A stretch of 64,000 nt of DNA, taken from positions 434,001-498,000 of the forward strand of contig JADJJZ010000003.1 of assembly GCA_016706255.1 (NCBI GenBank), given 5' to 3'. Shown one piece after another: positions 27,327-35,361 of the stretch. Below the pieces are notes generated by a model. The model was given only the letters and a program-made list of their open reading frames with translations. It was not told the origin of the DNA and did not search any database. The stretch is from Bacteroidota bacterium (GTDB lineage: Bacteria; Bacteroidota; Bacteroidia; Chitinophagales; BACL12). The position numbers were made by a program, and so were the translations under genes. Each line of letters starts with the position of its first letter. Position 1 is the stretch's first letter.

Positions 27327-28297
27327 AAAAAAGCTACAGCATTATTTATGGATGTGAATTTTGAAATAATGTCTTCGTCTTTTATGGATAAATCGGTTTG
27401 TTTGTAACTGTTGTCTAAAACCACATTACTTTTCTTTAATAATGAATCATACATAGCCCAGTTACTAAAATTCGGATAAGGTCGAACATACAATTTATAA
27501 TCAGGGTAAACTTGTGCTATACAATCAGCAAGTTTACCAATTATAATTACTTCTTGTTCAACTAATTCCGGTATACCAATTCCACAACCAAAATAAAAGT
27601 AAGGATTTTGATTTTGGTTAGATGTTGTGCTACGAAGAAATTGCTCAATGTAACCCAATTGTGTAGAACCGAAAATGGTAATGTGCTCAGCAGGAACACC
27701 TTGTAACTCCATCACATCATTTGCAATATCTTGATTCCATACCAAATATTGCACACGTTTTGAAAATCGCACATGCTTGCACGCGTGATCCCAGCTATAA
27801 ACATAAACCTGGGTTGGTATTTGCTCCCTAACTAATCGGGCAAATAGATAGTCGTCGTATATTTCAGTAAAGGCAATCATTTTATCTACCCCGCTTAAAT
27901 CTGTTTTGCCTTTATAGTCTATCGTATTCAAGTAAAAATCGTATGAAATAAAATGTGGTGCTGCCTGCTGATATTTTAATAATTGCTCAGCCTTTTTCCT
28001 TTGATTAATATCTTTTAGTCCAACACCTTTGTATGCCTCCATCAGGTAATAATTTTTCACCGATTTAGGTAGGCGCTTAAACAATAAATATAATCGCGTA
28101 TAAAAAATATTTTTTTTTGTGGTTAGATGTTCATCTATAATTCTGCATTCCATACCGGGAATCATGAACTTTTGTATTAACTGTTCATGTTCTTTTCTTA
28201 TAAAAACAACCACTTTGTGATTTATGCATATGCTTTTGATTAATGCACGAACATCATTTCTGAAATCAAAAAAAGTAAGCATTAACCCAATTGTCAT
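27302..28297 (-). CDS. N-terminal part of a frameshifted surface-carbohydrate biosynthesis protein
   Basis: As read, a 331-residue protein ends in FFILAQRWD just after a six-base T-run. It shows a GT-B-like pattern: KVVVFIRKEHEQLI, VYVYSWDHACKHVRF, EHITIFGSTQLGYIEQF and YKLYVRPYPNFSNW. It resembles uncharacterised surface carbohydrate or CDP-glycerol-transferase-like proteins rather than GT4. With one base added in the T-run the frame continues to 27027, giving about 423 residues. The gene keeps ATGA overlaps at both ends (28294-28297 and 27027-27030), so it looks recently intact. Function: probable glycosyltransferase. Confidence 0.72.
   Translation of the reverse strand: MTIGLMLTFFDFRNDVRALIKSICINHKVVVFIRKEHEQLIQKFMIPGMECRIIDEHLTTKKNIFYTRLYLLFKRLPKSVKNYYLMEAYKGVGLKDINQRKKAEQLLKYQQAAPHFISYDFYLNTIDYKGKTDLSGVDKMIAFTEIYDDYLFARLVREQIPTQVYVYSWDHACKHVRFSKRVQYLVWNQDIANDVMELQGVPAEHITIFGSTQLGYIEQFLRSTTSNQNQNPYFYFGCGIGIPELVEQEVIIIGKLADCIAQVYPDYKLYVRPYPNFSNWAMYDSLLKKSNVVLDNSYKQTDLSIKDEDIISKFTSINNAVAFFILAQRWD
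27327..27332 (-). other. Homopolymer T6 run at the frameshift
   Basis: On the minus strand the frame passes through GCTTTTTTC. Shifting by -1 here (or adding one T) joins the upstream and downstream frames with a continuous plausible protein. It could be an assembly or sequencing error, a real mutation, or a slippage site. Confidence 0.7.
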
Positions 28298-29826
28298 GTA
28301 ACGATGTCGCTTGCTGGTTTGTGTTGCACCGAACTAAACTGACCAAAAATATTTTCGGTCTTAATAATTTTATAGAATATAAAACTTAACAGCCCTAAAA
28401 AGCCTACAAATAGGATTGCCTGCAACGTGAGATTATGTGCATAATTTGCTACGAGGTAATTTATCCCAAAGGCAATTGCAATTAAGCAAACTACCAACAA
28501 TAGGAACCCCTTGTTGATTTTGGTGAATTTAACCGGATATTCAAATTTCTTATAAAATAAGGTATATGAAAAAATAAACTCACAAATAATTTGAACCAAA
28601 GTGCCGATGATAACTCCCTGAAAACCTAGCAGTTTTGAAAGTGTTATACTTAGTATTACATTAATAAGAACAGAAATCAACGAAAACTTTACAATAATAC
28701 GTATATAATTACTGTGTAAAAGAGTTCGATAAAATGGTGTATATAACATTGAAATGCATAAACCTGCCAAACTTAAAATGCCCCATTTGATATAGATATT
28801 GTAGATGTCTGTTCCCAGCCAAAGTGTTAATACCTGATTATAAAAAATTGCAGTTAGTAATGTTATGCTTAGCATAAATAGGAATGCAGTTCTAATTACC
28901 TTTCCAGTGAAATTAAAATATGCGGTTTTGTCTTTTTCCAGATTTAAACGGGTAAGCATTGGCTGTATTACCGGGAATGAGATTGATGTGACTCCTCTCA
29001 ATACAAAATAAGGTTTTGTGATAATCGTATAAATAGTAACTGAGGCAACATCTAAAACACTGGCAATTATAAAACGATCGGCTTGAACAGCCATAAAACT
29101 TATTAGCGACAATAAAAAAACCTGCATAGAATATCCAGAATACGGTGTAGAAAAAATGGACTTTCCGCTTAGCAATTTTATGGATAATCCTTTTAATAAC
29201 TTTTTAATTGAAACCAGATATAAGTCACAAAGTAAAGTAAGTAAGGTGGTTAGTGTTGTAAGTGCGGCAAAAATATTTAAAGTGATGAGGTTAGTAAATT
29301 GAATACCTAAAACAATTAACAGGTTTAAACCAATAATGGCTAATTGATATTTATTGCGGATTAGAAAATGTTTATTGGCAGTTAAAATATTTTGTGGCAC
29401 AGCATCAAGTGTAATCAAAAAAGAATTTATGGCAGCTAAACTGAACAATAGCAATGATGATTTTGCTGTTTCACTTGATATGTTAAATAATGTATCACTA
29501 AAAAATCCAATCGCCAACATAAAAATGGCAATTACAAAGGCAGCGTAAAAATTAAACGAGATTCCTGCACTGATGGCTTCCTGGTATTTGCCTGAATTTT
29601 GATCGGCATTATATTCTATAGTATATCTGAAAATAGATTTTGAGGAACCGAAGTCAAAAGCAGCCATTGCTGAGGATAAACCAAAACATATAATATACAA
29701 CCCATATTGTTCGGCACCGTAAGCATGCAAACATACCGGAAGCGCATATATTCCTAAAAGGATACGAACAGCAAAAATGAAATAGTTGCTGCTGATATTT
29801 TCAATAAATTTTTTGGACTCGCTCAT
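28294..29826 (-). CDS. Wzx-type lipid-linked oligosaccharide flippase (MOP superfamily)
   Basis: This 510-residue protein has 12-14 hydrophobic helices and the MOP-superfamily look: an N-terminal NYFIFAVRILLGIYALPV helix, YGAEQYGLYIICFG, a conserved FDFGSSKSIFRY segment, and paired helices throughout. It would flip undecaprenyl-linked repeat units across the inner membrane for the Wzy-like polymerase. It ends in an ATGA overlap with the frameshifted gene and starts 34 bases after the HAD phosphatase stop. Confidence 0.93.
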   Translation of the reverse strand: MSESKKFIENISSNYFIFAVRILLGIYALPVCLHAYGAEQYGLYIICFGLSSAMAAFDFGSSKSIFRYTIEYNADQNSGKYQEAISAGISFNFYAAFVIAIFMLAIGFFSDTLFNISSETAKSSLLLFSLAAINSFLITLDAVPQNILTANKHFLIRNKYQLAIIGLNLLIVLGIQFTNLITLNIFAALTTLTTLLTLLCDLYLVSIKKLLKGLSIKLLSGKSIFSTPYSGYSMQVFLLSLISFMAVQADRFIIASVLDVASVTIYTIITKPYFVLRGVTSISFPVIQPMLTRLNLEKDKTAYFNFTGKVIRTAFLFMLSITLLTAIFYNQVLTLWLGTDIYNIYIKWGILSLAGLCISMLYTPFYRTLLHSNYIRIIVKFSLISVLINVILSITLSKLLGFQGVIIGTLVQIICEFIFSYTLFYKKFEYPVKFTKINKGFLLLVVCLIAIAFGINYLVANYAHNLTLQAILFVGFLGLLSFIFYKIIKTENIFGQFSSVQHKPASDIVT

Positions 29827-29860
29827 ATCAAATTGCCTTCAAAGCAATTCCGTGCAACGA

Positions 29861-30337
29861 TTATTCAGATAGAAGATAATCGTCTACAAATTCTCTTATA
29901 GCTCCTTCGCCACCATTTTTTTGTAAATGGATAATTCCTGGAATCGCTTTAACGTGTTTTGTTGAATTGGCAGGACAAGCAGCAATGCCTACAGCCATCA
30001 ACAAGTCAATACAATTAATATCGTCACCAATATAGGCGACATCTTTAATAGAAATATTTTCTTTTACACATATTTCTAAAGCGGCTGCTAGTTTACCTTT
30101 AAAGCCCGCCCCCTGATATACATAATCAACTTTTAATTTTGCAGCCCTGCGTTCAACTATTTTTGTATGCTCAGTGGTTATAATTCCTGTTTTAATGTTG
30201 GCCTCCCTTAATAAATTAAAAGCCATGCCATCATGGGTATTGAATTTTTTAAATTCATCGCCATTTTCAGTATAATACATTCCGGCGTCAGTCATTACAC
30301 CGTCAACATCAGTCAAAAATAATTTTATTTTATGCAT
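29861..30337 (-). CDS. KdsC-like HAD phosphatase (C0 type)
   Basis: This 158-residue HAD enzyme has no cap domain. Motif I is FLTDVDGVMTDAG, motif II GIITTEHT, and motif III/IV YIGDDINCIDLL; the tail GGEGAIREFVDDYLL is typical of KdsC tetramers. Such enzymes dephosphorylate Kdo-8-phosphate, or the 9-phosphates of nonulosonic acids such as KDN in some Bacteroides. With NeuB-like and NeuA-like genes in the same operon, the second role is attractive; with kdsA upstream, the first cannot be excluded. It lies 5 bases after the sulfotransferase stop. Confidence 0.9.
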   Translation of the reverse strand: MHKIKLFLTDVDGVMTDAGMYYTENGDEFKKFNTHDGMAFNLLREANIKTGIITTEHTKIVERRAAKLKVDYVYQGAGFKGKLAAALEICVKENISIKDVAYIGDDINCIDLLMAVGIAACPANSTKHVKAIPGIIHLQKNGGEGAIREFVDDYLLSE

Positions 30338-30342
30338 AAAAA

Positions 30343-31305
30343 TTATTGTGGATAGGGAGCATTAAATAAATTGTAGTAATAATTTATGGTTGCACATTCA
30401 TCAGTATTGGTGATATTCTCCCAATATTTAATGTAACGTTTTGAATTGCGTTTGTAACTATGTCGTGTTATTGGACGTTGATCGTTTGATGTAATTGATT
30501 CAAGGTGCGATTGAGTGACATAATTTTTAGAAAATTGCAATTCTTGAGAAAGTGCAGCCACTTCTTGTGGTGGATTACTCATCAATGTTTCAAAATGAAC
30601 AATTTTGTAATTCTTACGATTTGCAGATTGCACATTTAAAAAGTAATGCAGCAAAGCAGTTTGCAGTGCCATCCTTTCTAAAGGCGACATCTGTGCAATT
30701 TTGTTTATAGTGATATTGTCGCGATGAATATCATATCGTTTAAAATAAGGATGGGTATAAATGATATTAAGTCGCTGAATAGGGTCCCATTTTAATTTAT
30801 TTAAACTGGTAACTATACTCAATGGATTTCGCATCAGGATAATTCCCAAATGATCCCCGAGCAACGGTGCTGCATCTTCCAGGCAAAACGACAAACCCGG
30901 ATCCTTAATGATTATTCTGCGTTTTCTTAATGGTAACGATTTGTGTAACGCCAGCTTCGTAAGGTATGGATACCAACGTCCACTTTTTCTGTAATGTGAC
31001 CAGTTTTTAACCGCTACTATTTCTTTATATATTGAACTGATTTGTGCTGAATTAAAAGGCTGATTGCTGTTTATTTTTGCAAGTTCAGAATTCCAAAGTA
31101 TTGTATTTCTTAAAAACGGTTCGTGATATAAAAATACTTTGTTGGAATTGAATATTTCTTCAACTGTGGTAGTTGCAGATCGTGGTGCTCCCGTAATAAT
31201 AACCGGTAAACCATTTTCTACCGGGCTGACAGACTTAAATGCATAATCGATTAAATCATCCAATACACACGTTAAGCGTTGTGGTATTTTGTCTATTCTT
31301 ACCAT
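30343..31305 (-). CDS. Sulfotransferase-family protein
   Basis: The PAPS-binding 5'-phosphosulfate loop VIITGAPRSATTTVEEIF lies near the N-terminus, and the 3'-phosphate site ILMRNPLSIVTSLNKLKW follows about residue 165, with IVHFETLMSNP further on. This is the general P-loop carbohydrate sulfotransferase pattern. It would transfer sulfate from PAPS to the glycan or its precursor. ATG 31305 (320 residues) overlaps the SDR stop by 7 bases and is preferred over a GTG at 31314. The acceptor is unknown. Confidence 0.83.
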   Translation of the reverse strand: MVRIDKIPQRLTCVLDDLIDYAFKSVSPVENGLPVIITGAPRSATTTVEEIFNSNKVFLYHEPFLRNTILWNSELAKINSNQPFNSAQISSIYKEIVAVKNWSHYRKSGRWYPYLTKLALHKSLPLRKRRIIIKDPGLSFCLEDAAPLLGDHLGIILMRNPLSIVTSLNKLKWDPIQRLNIIYTHPYFKRYDIHRDNITINKIAQMSPLERMALQTALLHYFLNVQSANRKNYKIVHFETLMSNPPQEVAALSQELQFSKNYVTQSHLESITSNDQRPITRHSYKRNSKRYIKYWENITNTDECATINYYYNLFNAPYPQ

Positions 31306-32120
31306 GCTGTCCACCCTCCGTCAACTGTCAATACACTTCCTGTCATATAACTTGAAGCATCCGATACTAAAAATGTAAATGGTCCTGTTACTTCCGATTT
31401 ATCAGACATTCTACCCATCGGACTTAATTCAGCAAAGTTTTTAAGAAATGCTTCATCATGATTATTAAATATGCCATGCGGTGCTATTGCATTGCACCGA
31501 ATTTTATTTTTGGCATAAAAAGTTGCGATATATCGGGTTAAATTCGGAATTACTGATTTAGTTATAACATAATCAACTGGCTTAAATTGCTGATTGCCAT
31601 CTCCAAAATCATATAAACCCTGATTAGGGGCAACTAATGAATAGGTTGAAGCTACATTTATAATATTGCCATAACCTTGTTTCAACATTTGTTTAATTGC
31701 TAATTGCGTTATCAGAACTAAACCTTTAACATTTACATCAAATGATTTTTGTAATAAGTCTAGCGGAAAGTTTTCAAACCTTGTTGAATTATTTTCCGCA
31801 TTCGCGCTTTTATCAAATTTTGCATCAATGGCTGCATTATTTATCAGCACATCAATACGTTTAAATTTTTTAATAGCATTTTGTATACAGGCGTTGCACG
31901 ACTTCTCCTTTGTAATATCAGTTATGCAAACCAACGTGTTTTTAGAATAGCCTAATGCTTTTAATTCTGCTTCAGCTTTTAAGGCTAACCGTTTATTGCT
32001 ATCTGCCAACACAACTTTAGCACCTTGCATAGCAAAACTTTTAACCAATGTCATGCCAATCAATCCAAAAGCACCGGTTAACAAAATCACTTTGTTTTCA
32101 ATTGTAACAATTTCATTCAT
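31299..32120 (-). CDS. Short-chain dehydrogenase/reductase (PtmA-like)
   Basis: This 273-residue classical SDR has the TGAFGLIG cofactor motif, VLINNAAID, INVASTYS with the catalytic Ser, VDYVITKS (Y-x3-K) and a DGGWTAW end. An insertion between the Ser and Tyr (GLYDFGDGNQQFKPV) and the neighbourhood of NeuA/NeuB-like genes match PtmA-type proteins seen in nonulosonic-acid and flagellin-glycan loci. It presumably acts on a sugar precursor; the substrate is unknown. It overlaps the neighbouring MocA-type gene by 8 bases. Confidence 0.88.
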   Translation of the reverse strand: MNEIVTIENKVILLTGAFGLIGMTLVKSFAMQGAKVVLADSNKRLALKAEAELKALGYSKNTLVCITDITKEKSCNACIQNAIKKFKRIDVLINNAAIDAKFDKSANAENNSTRFENFPLDLLQKSFDVNVKGLVLITQLAIKQMLKQGYGNIINVASTYSLVAPNQGLYDFGDGNQQFKPVDYVITKSVIPNLTRYIATFYAKNKIRCNAIAPHGIFNNHDEAFLKNFAELSPMGRMSDKSEVTGPFTFLVSDASSYMTGSVLTVDGGWTAW

Positions 32121-33078
32121 TTTGGCACAAATTAATAATTACCGCTGACTCTTCAATTTGTTGCAGCGAAATGGCTGTCACATTATCGTTGTTTATTTCA
32201 CTAATAAAATGGGATAATTCCGTTTTAAATAAATCATTTCTGTCAAAATCAGCAATTGTTTCTACCTGCTTGATTCCTTTGTGGTGTATGGTTATTGTTG
32301 CAGAGAAGTATTCTGCCTCCACCGTTGCATCTTCAAAAATAAAAATGTATTTGCGTTGGGGTATTTGCTCCAGGTAGTTCAAATGTACCTGCGCTGTGAT
32401 GTCATTTTGATATGAAATTTGAAAGTCGGCAACACTTTCTACATCAATATTTAAATTACTGCTATAACCGAATTTTTTTGCAACTGTTTTAATCTTACTG
32501 TCTGCCAACCAGTTAACTAAATCCAGGTCATGACTCAATGTTAAAGCAACACCACCACCCATATTTTTATTGGCAGCATAAGATGTTTTATAATCTTCAT
32601 AAGGATGCCAATCCGGCAAATAGCTGCCCCAATGTGTTCTAATACTATGCAATTTCCCATATTGATTAGATTTTATCATCGCTTTTATCTGAATCATATG
32701 CGGATGAAAGCGCATCATATAGGCAACCTGAACTAACTTGCGATACTTATTTACTGCTGCATTTAATTGTTCAAGATGTTCATTTGAGTGGGAGAGGGGC
32801 TTTTCTACCAAAACATGAAATCCGGCTTCCAAACATAACAGCGTTTGCTCAAGATGTTGATTTGTTGGGGTGCAAATTATTGCGAATAAAATTTTTTCTT
32901 TAGGTATGGATGACCAATCTGTGTGTATAACAATTGCTGAATTCGTTATATTCCTAAAAGGTAAATTGCGCTGACGATAAACATGAATATTTTGATAACC
33001 CATTGCTAACAGATTGCCGATATGCCGCTCTCCAATTGAACCGGCACCAATAACTAAAACACCCTCCTTCTTATTCAT
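32113..33078 (-). CDS. Gfo/Idh/MocA-family oxidoreductase
   Basis: Motif GAGSIGERHIGNLLAMG at the N-terminus binds NAD(P); EKPLSHSNEHLE carries the conserved EKP signature; and a C-terminal alpha/beta domain with GGGVALTLSHDLDLVNWL includes the catalytic-region His. This family reduces or oxidises sugars and sugar nucleotides. Its position between the NeuA-like and PtmA-like genes is typical of nonulosonic-acid cassettes. ATG 33078 (321 residues) overlaps the NeuA-like stop by 8 bases and is favoured over a TTG one codon upstream. Confidence 0.9.
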   Translation of the reverse strand: MNKKEGVLVIGAGSIGERHIGNLLAMGYQNIHVYRQRNLPFRNITNSAIVIHTDWSSIPKEKILFAIICTPTNQHLEQTLLCLEAGFHVLVEKPLSHSNEHLEQLNAAVNKYRKLVQVAYMMRFHPHMIQIKAMIKSNQYGKLHSIRTHWGSYLPDWHPYEDYKTSYAANKNMGGGVALTLSHDLDLVNWLADSKIKTVAKKFGYSSNLNIDVESVADFQISYQNDITAQVHLNYLEQIPQRKYIFIFEDATVEAEYFSATITIHHKGIKQVETIADFDRNDLFKTELSHFISEINNDNVTAISLQQIEESAVIINLCQNE

Positions 33079-33799
33079 CAAATTTGATACAATCGCTGTT
33101 TTGAATTAATTCTTCGGCTTTATAAAAACTTGCAACATCATCAATATCTATCGCATATTTTCTTTCAATTAAATAGGGCAATATTTTTTTTCCGCTCATA
33201 CTGTGCTGCTCTGTTATTGCAGCGGTTTTTATAATATCCAAAGTTCCTGTTTGCCAGTAAACAGTTGGTAGTTTTTGCCTTGGCTGATTATATGGTTCTT
33301 CAATATGCTGCAATTTCAACAACGGTTCCATGGCATCGTTATTATTCACGTTGAGCAACCACATTTTAAATGGCGTTATGGGCGATTCAGTTATTGATCG
33401 AACGGAATCGGCATCACTGTTTAATAATTTTGTTATTGCTTCATCTATCCATCCTGAAAACCGAATTGGAGATGTTGGTCTTAACTGAACAATGATATCC
33501 GGAACATAATTTTCATTTTCTTTCATCCATTTTAACTGATGTTCAAAAACAACAAGATCTGTTGCTACATCATCAGCAAGATGCGCCGGACGCATAAAGG
33601 GAATGGCCGCTCCGTATTGTTTACCAACCGCTGCAATTTCTTCACTGTCGGTATTTAAGGTTATTCTTGTAATTAATTTACTTGCTTGTGCTGCCGCAAT
33701 ACTATATGCCAATAATGGATGTTGCAATAGTGGTTTGATGTTTTTACCGGGTAAACCTTTACTGCCGCCTCTTGCCGGAATTATTGCCAGAATTTCCAT
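33071..33799 (-). CDS. NeuA-like acylneuraminate (nonulosonate) cytidylyltransferase
   Basis: The N-terminal signature IPARGGSKGLPGKNIKPL is diagnostic for NeuA-type CMP-sugar synthetases; KdsB instead has IPARYAST-like sequence. Further conserved blocks are TLNTDSEEIAAVGKQYGA, IIVQLRPTSPIR and YWQTGTLDII, with a final YAIDIDDVASF metal-binding region. It activates a nonulosonic acid as CMP-sugar for transfer. It overlaps the synthase gene by one base (TAATG). The exact acid (Neu, Leg, Pse, KDN) cannot be told from motifs. Confidence 0.9.
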   Translation of the reverse strand: MEILAIIPARGGSKGLPGKNIKPLLQHPLLAYSIAAAQASKLITRITLNTDSEEIAAVGKQYGAAIPFMRPAHLADDVATDLVVFEHQLKWMKENENYVPDIIVQLRPTSPIRFSGWIDEAITKLLNSDADSVRSITESPITPFKMWLLNVNNNDAMEPLLKLQHIEEPYNQPRQKLPTVYWQTGTLDIIKTAAITEQHSMSGKKILPYLIERKYAIDIDDVASFYKAEELIQNSDCIKFDE

Positions 33800-34674
33800 T
33801 AATTATCTGATTTTAATTTTTTACGCTGCACTAATTCTACCGGTAAAATTTCTGATGCTTTATATTGTAATGCTTCATGTGTATGTTGCAAATCACGAAT
33901 CAGTTTTTGTAATCCGGGAACTTCCAAACTTGCCGCATGATCTGTTCCTTTCCAGGTGCGATCTTTTGTAAAATGGCGTTCTATCCACGTAGCTCCTAAG
34001 GTATAGGCTGCTATATCTATTGCAATACCTAAATGATGGCCGCTAAATCCAACGGATTGCACTTGCTCACCATATTGATCATGTAGTTTTTTAATTTCCA
34101 ATAAACAAATTTCATTAAATTGAATCGGGTAACCACTTGTGCAACTATATAGTACCAATCGATTTTTTAATTTTTCAGAATTAAATAAATCGATAATGGT
34201 TTTTATTTCACTGCTGGTAGTCATGCCTACCGAAATATGAACATCTCCCAAATAATTATCGCGAATTAATTCCAATAATTGAATATTATGATTACAGGCA
34301 GATGGAATTTTAATAAAATCAGGCTGCAATGCGATAATTTCGTTTGCGCTGGTAATGTCCCAAACCGATGCACTGTAGCCGATGCCAATACTTTCAGCAT
34401 ACAATTTTAGTTCGCCATGTTGTTCAGCAGTAAATTCAAGATATTCACGGTGCTGACCGTAAGTGTTACCATAACTTTGCCAAGGTTCTGGATGTGGTGC
34501 GTTGTATTGTGTATCACTTAATAATTCTTTGGGGTTTCGTTTTTGAAATTTTGCATAATCCGCGCCACATTCTTTTGCCAAACGAATTAATTCTTTTGCA
34601 ATTTCAAAATTCCCCATATGATTACAACCAATTTCTGCAATCACTTTCGGAGCCTGATAATTAAATTGAAACAT
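33799..34674 (-). CDS. NeuB-family nonulosonate synthase lacking the SAF domain
   Basis: This TIM-barrel enzyme condenses PEP with an acyl sugar. Visible blocks are VIAEIGCNHMGNFEIAKELI, GADYAKFQKRNPKELL, IKIPSACNHNIQLLELI, HISVGMTTSSEI, YSCTSGYPIQF, GFSGHHLGIA and IERHFTKDRTWKGTDHAASL. Classical NeuB has a C-terminal antifreeze-like SAF domain and about 340-350 residues; this one stops at 291, directly after the barrel. The segment HPEPWQSYGNTYGQHREYLE marks a SAF-less subgroup. The product may be a Neu-, Leg- or KDN-like acid. An AGGAGG lies 15 bases before the ATG, unusually far for a Shine-Dalgarno. Confidence 0.88.
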   Translation of the reverse strand: MFQFNYQAPKVIAEIGCNHMGNFEIAKELIRLAKECGADYAKFQKRNPKELLSDTQYNAPHPEPWQSYGNTYGQHREYLEFTAEQHGELKLYAESIGIGYSASVWDITSANEIIALQPDFIKIPSACNHNIQLLELIRDNYLGDVHISVGMTTSSEIKTIIDLFNSEKLKNRLVLYSCTSGYPIQFNEICLLEIKKLHDQYGEQVQSVGFSGHHLGIAIDIAAYTLGATWIERHFTKDRTWKGTDHAASLEVPGLQKLIRDLQHTHEALQYKASEILPVELVQRKKLKSDN

Positions 34675-34740
34675 TTTTTTACAGCTTCGCCTCCTCAGTC
34701 ACATAAGCGTGTTGAGCAGACAGGTTTTAATTAATAATAT

Positions 34741-35283
34741 TTATTCAGCTGCGTTGTTATTCCACAACACAATTGAATTATCAAGATAGCCTTTAGCCTT
34801 CCAGCCCGGATATGATTCCAGACTCAAAACCAGGGCTGATACTTTTCGGTTAATAAGCGCTTCGGTTTTTTTAACCCAATAACTTAGTTTTTCATTATCT
34901 ACCTCACCAACAATTACCAGTTCAATTACACCGGTATCTTTCCCTTCCGCATAATCGCCGGTTATAAATGCATAACTGATATCGCCAATCTGATTTACGA
35001 TATTTTCTACTACTTTATCTAATCCAAGATATTTTCTAACTAAACTTTTTAATTCTGGAAAAAGCGGATGTTTTTCATTTGCCCGATATTGAATGGTATT
35101 GCCTTCATCAAAAGAAACTAAAAATCCGGCTTTGGAAAGTTTGTTGAGTTCCAAACGAACTGCATTGGTAGATTCATGCATCTCCTTCGCCAAACCACGA
35201 AGATGGGCAGACGATTTACTGTTTGAAAAAAATTTCAACAACAGTTTAATACGTGTTCTTGATGTTATTAAGGATTCTAACAC
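34741..35283 (-). CDS. Winged-helix regulator fused to a degenerate nucleotidyltransferase-like domain
   Basis: Residues about 1-80 form an ArsR/MarR-like winged helix (RGLAKEMHESTNAVRLELNKL as recognition region, then FLVSFDEGNTIQYRANEKHP as wing). Residues about 95-175 resemble a minimal nucleotidyltransferase: ITGDYAEGKDTGVIELVIVG aligns with the GSxxxG...DxD motif, but the first catalytic Asp appears replaced by Val and the second by Glu. A catalytic role is therefore doubtful and a sensor role possible. It heads the glycan operon, has its own promoter, and a 9-bp inverted repeat covers its -7 box, suggesting autoregulation. The start is GTG 35283. Confidence 0.82.
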   Translation of the reverse strand: MLESLITSRTRIKLLLKFFSNSKSSAHLRGLAKEMHESTNAVRLELNKLSKAGFLVSFDEGNTIQYRANEKHPLFPELKSLVRKYLGLDKVVENIVNQIGDISYAFITGDYAEGKDTGVIELVIVGEVDNEKLSYWVKKTEALINRKVSALVLSLESYPGWKAKGYLDNSIVLWNNNAAE

Positions 35284-35290
35284 AAACTTG

Positions 35291-35313
35291 AATGAGTAAC
35301 AAATTTACTCATT
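35291..35313. promoter_or_regulatory. Operator-like 9-bp inverted repeat on the regulator promoter
   Basis: AATGAGTAA, five bases, then TTACTCATT form a perfect inverted repeat. Its centre coincides with the -7 box of the HTH gene (35300-35307), so a bound dimer would block transcription. A winged-helix dimer encoded directly downstream is the obvious candidate ligand; this is inference. Confidence 0.6.
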
Positions 35314-35330
35314 TGAATAAAATTTGCAAA
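35300..35330 (-). promoter_or_regulatory. Complete -33/-7 promoter of the glycan operon
   Basis: On the minus strand TTTG (35330-35327), a 19-base spacer, and TAAATTTG (35307-35300) match the Bacteroidota consensus TTTG-N19-TAnnTTTG. It is the best promoter in the window and lies 16 bases upstream of the GTG at 35283. It probably drives the regulator gene and the roughly 25-kb run of genes behind it. Confidence 0.7.
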
Positions 35331-35361
35331 TCCCCAAATCTGGTTACAAAATACTACACCC

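Noticed and set aside
34690..34695. AGGAGG as the Shine-Dalgarno of the NeuB-like gene
   Set aside because: The spacing to the ATG is 15 bases, too far for a normal site; Bacteroidota rarely use it. Left as an oddity.
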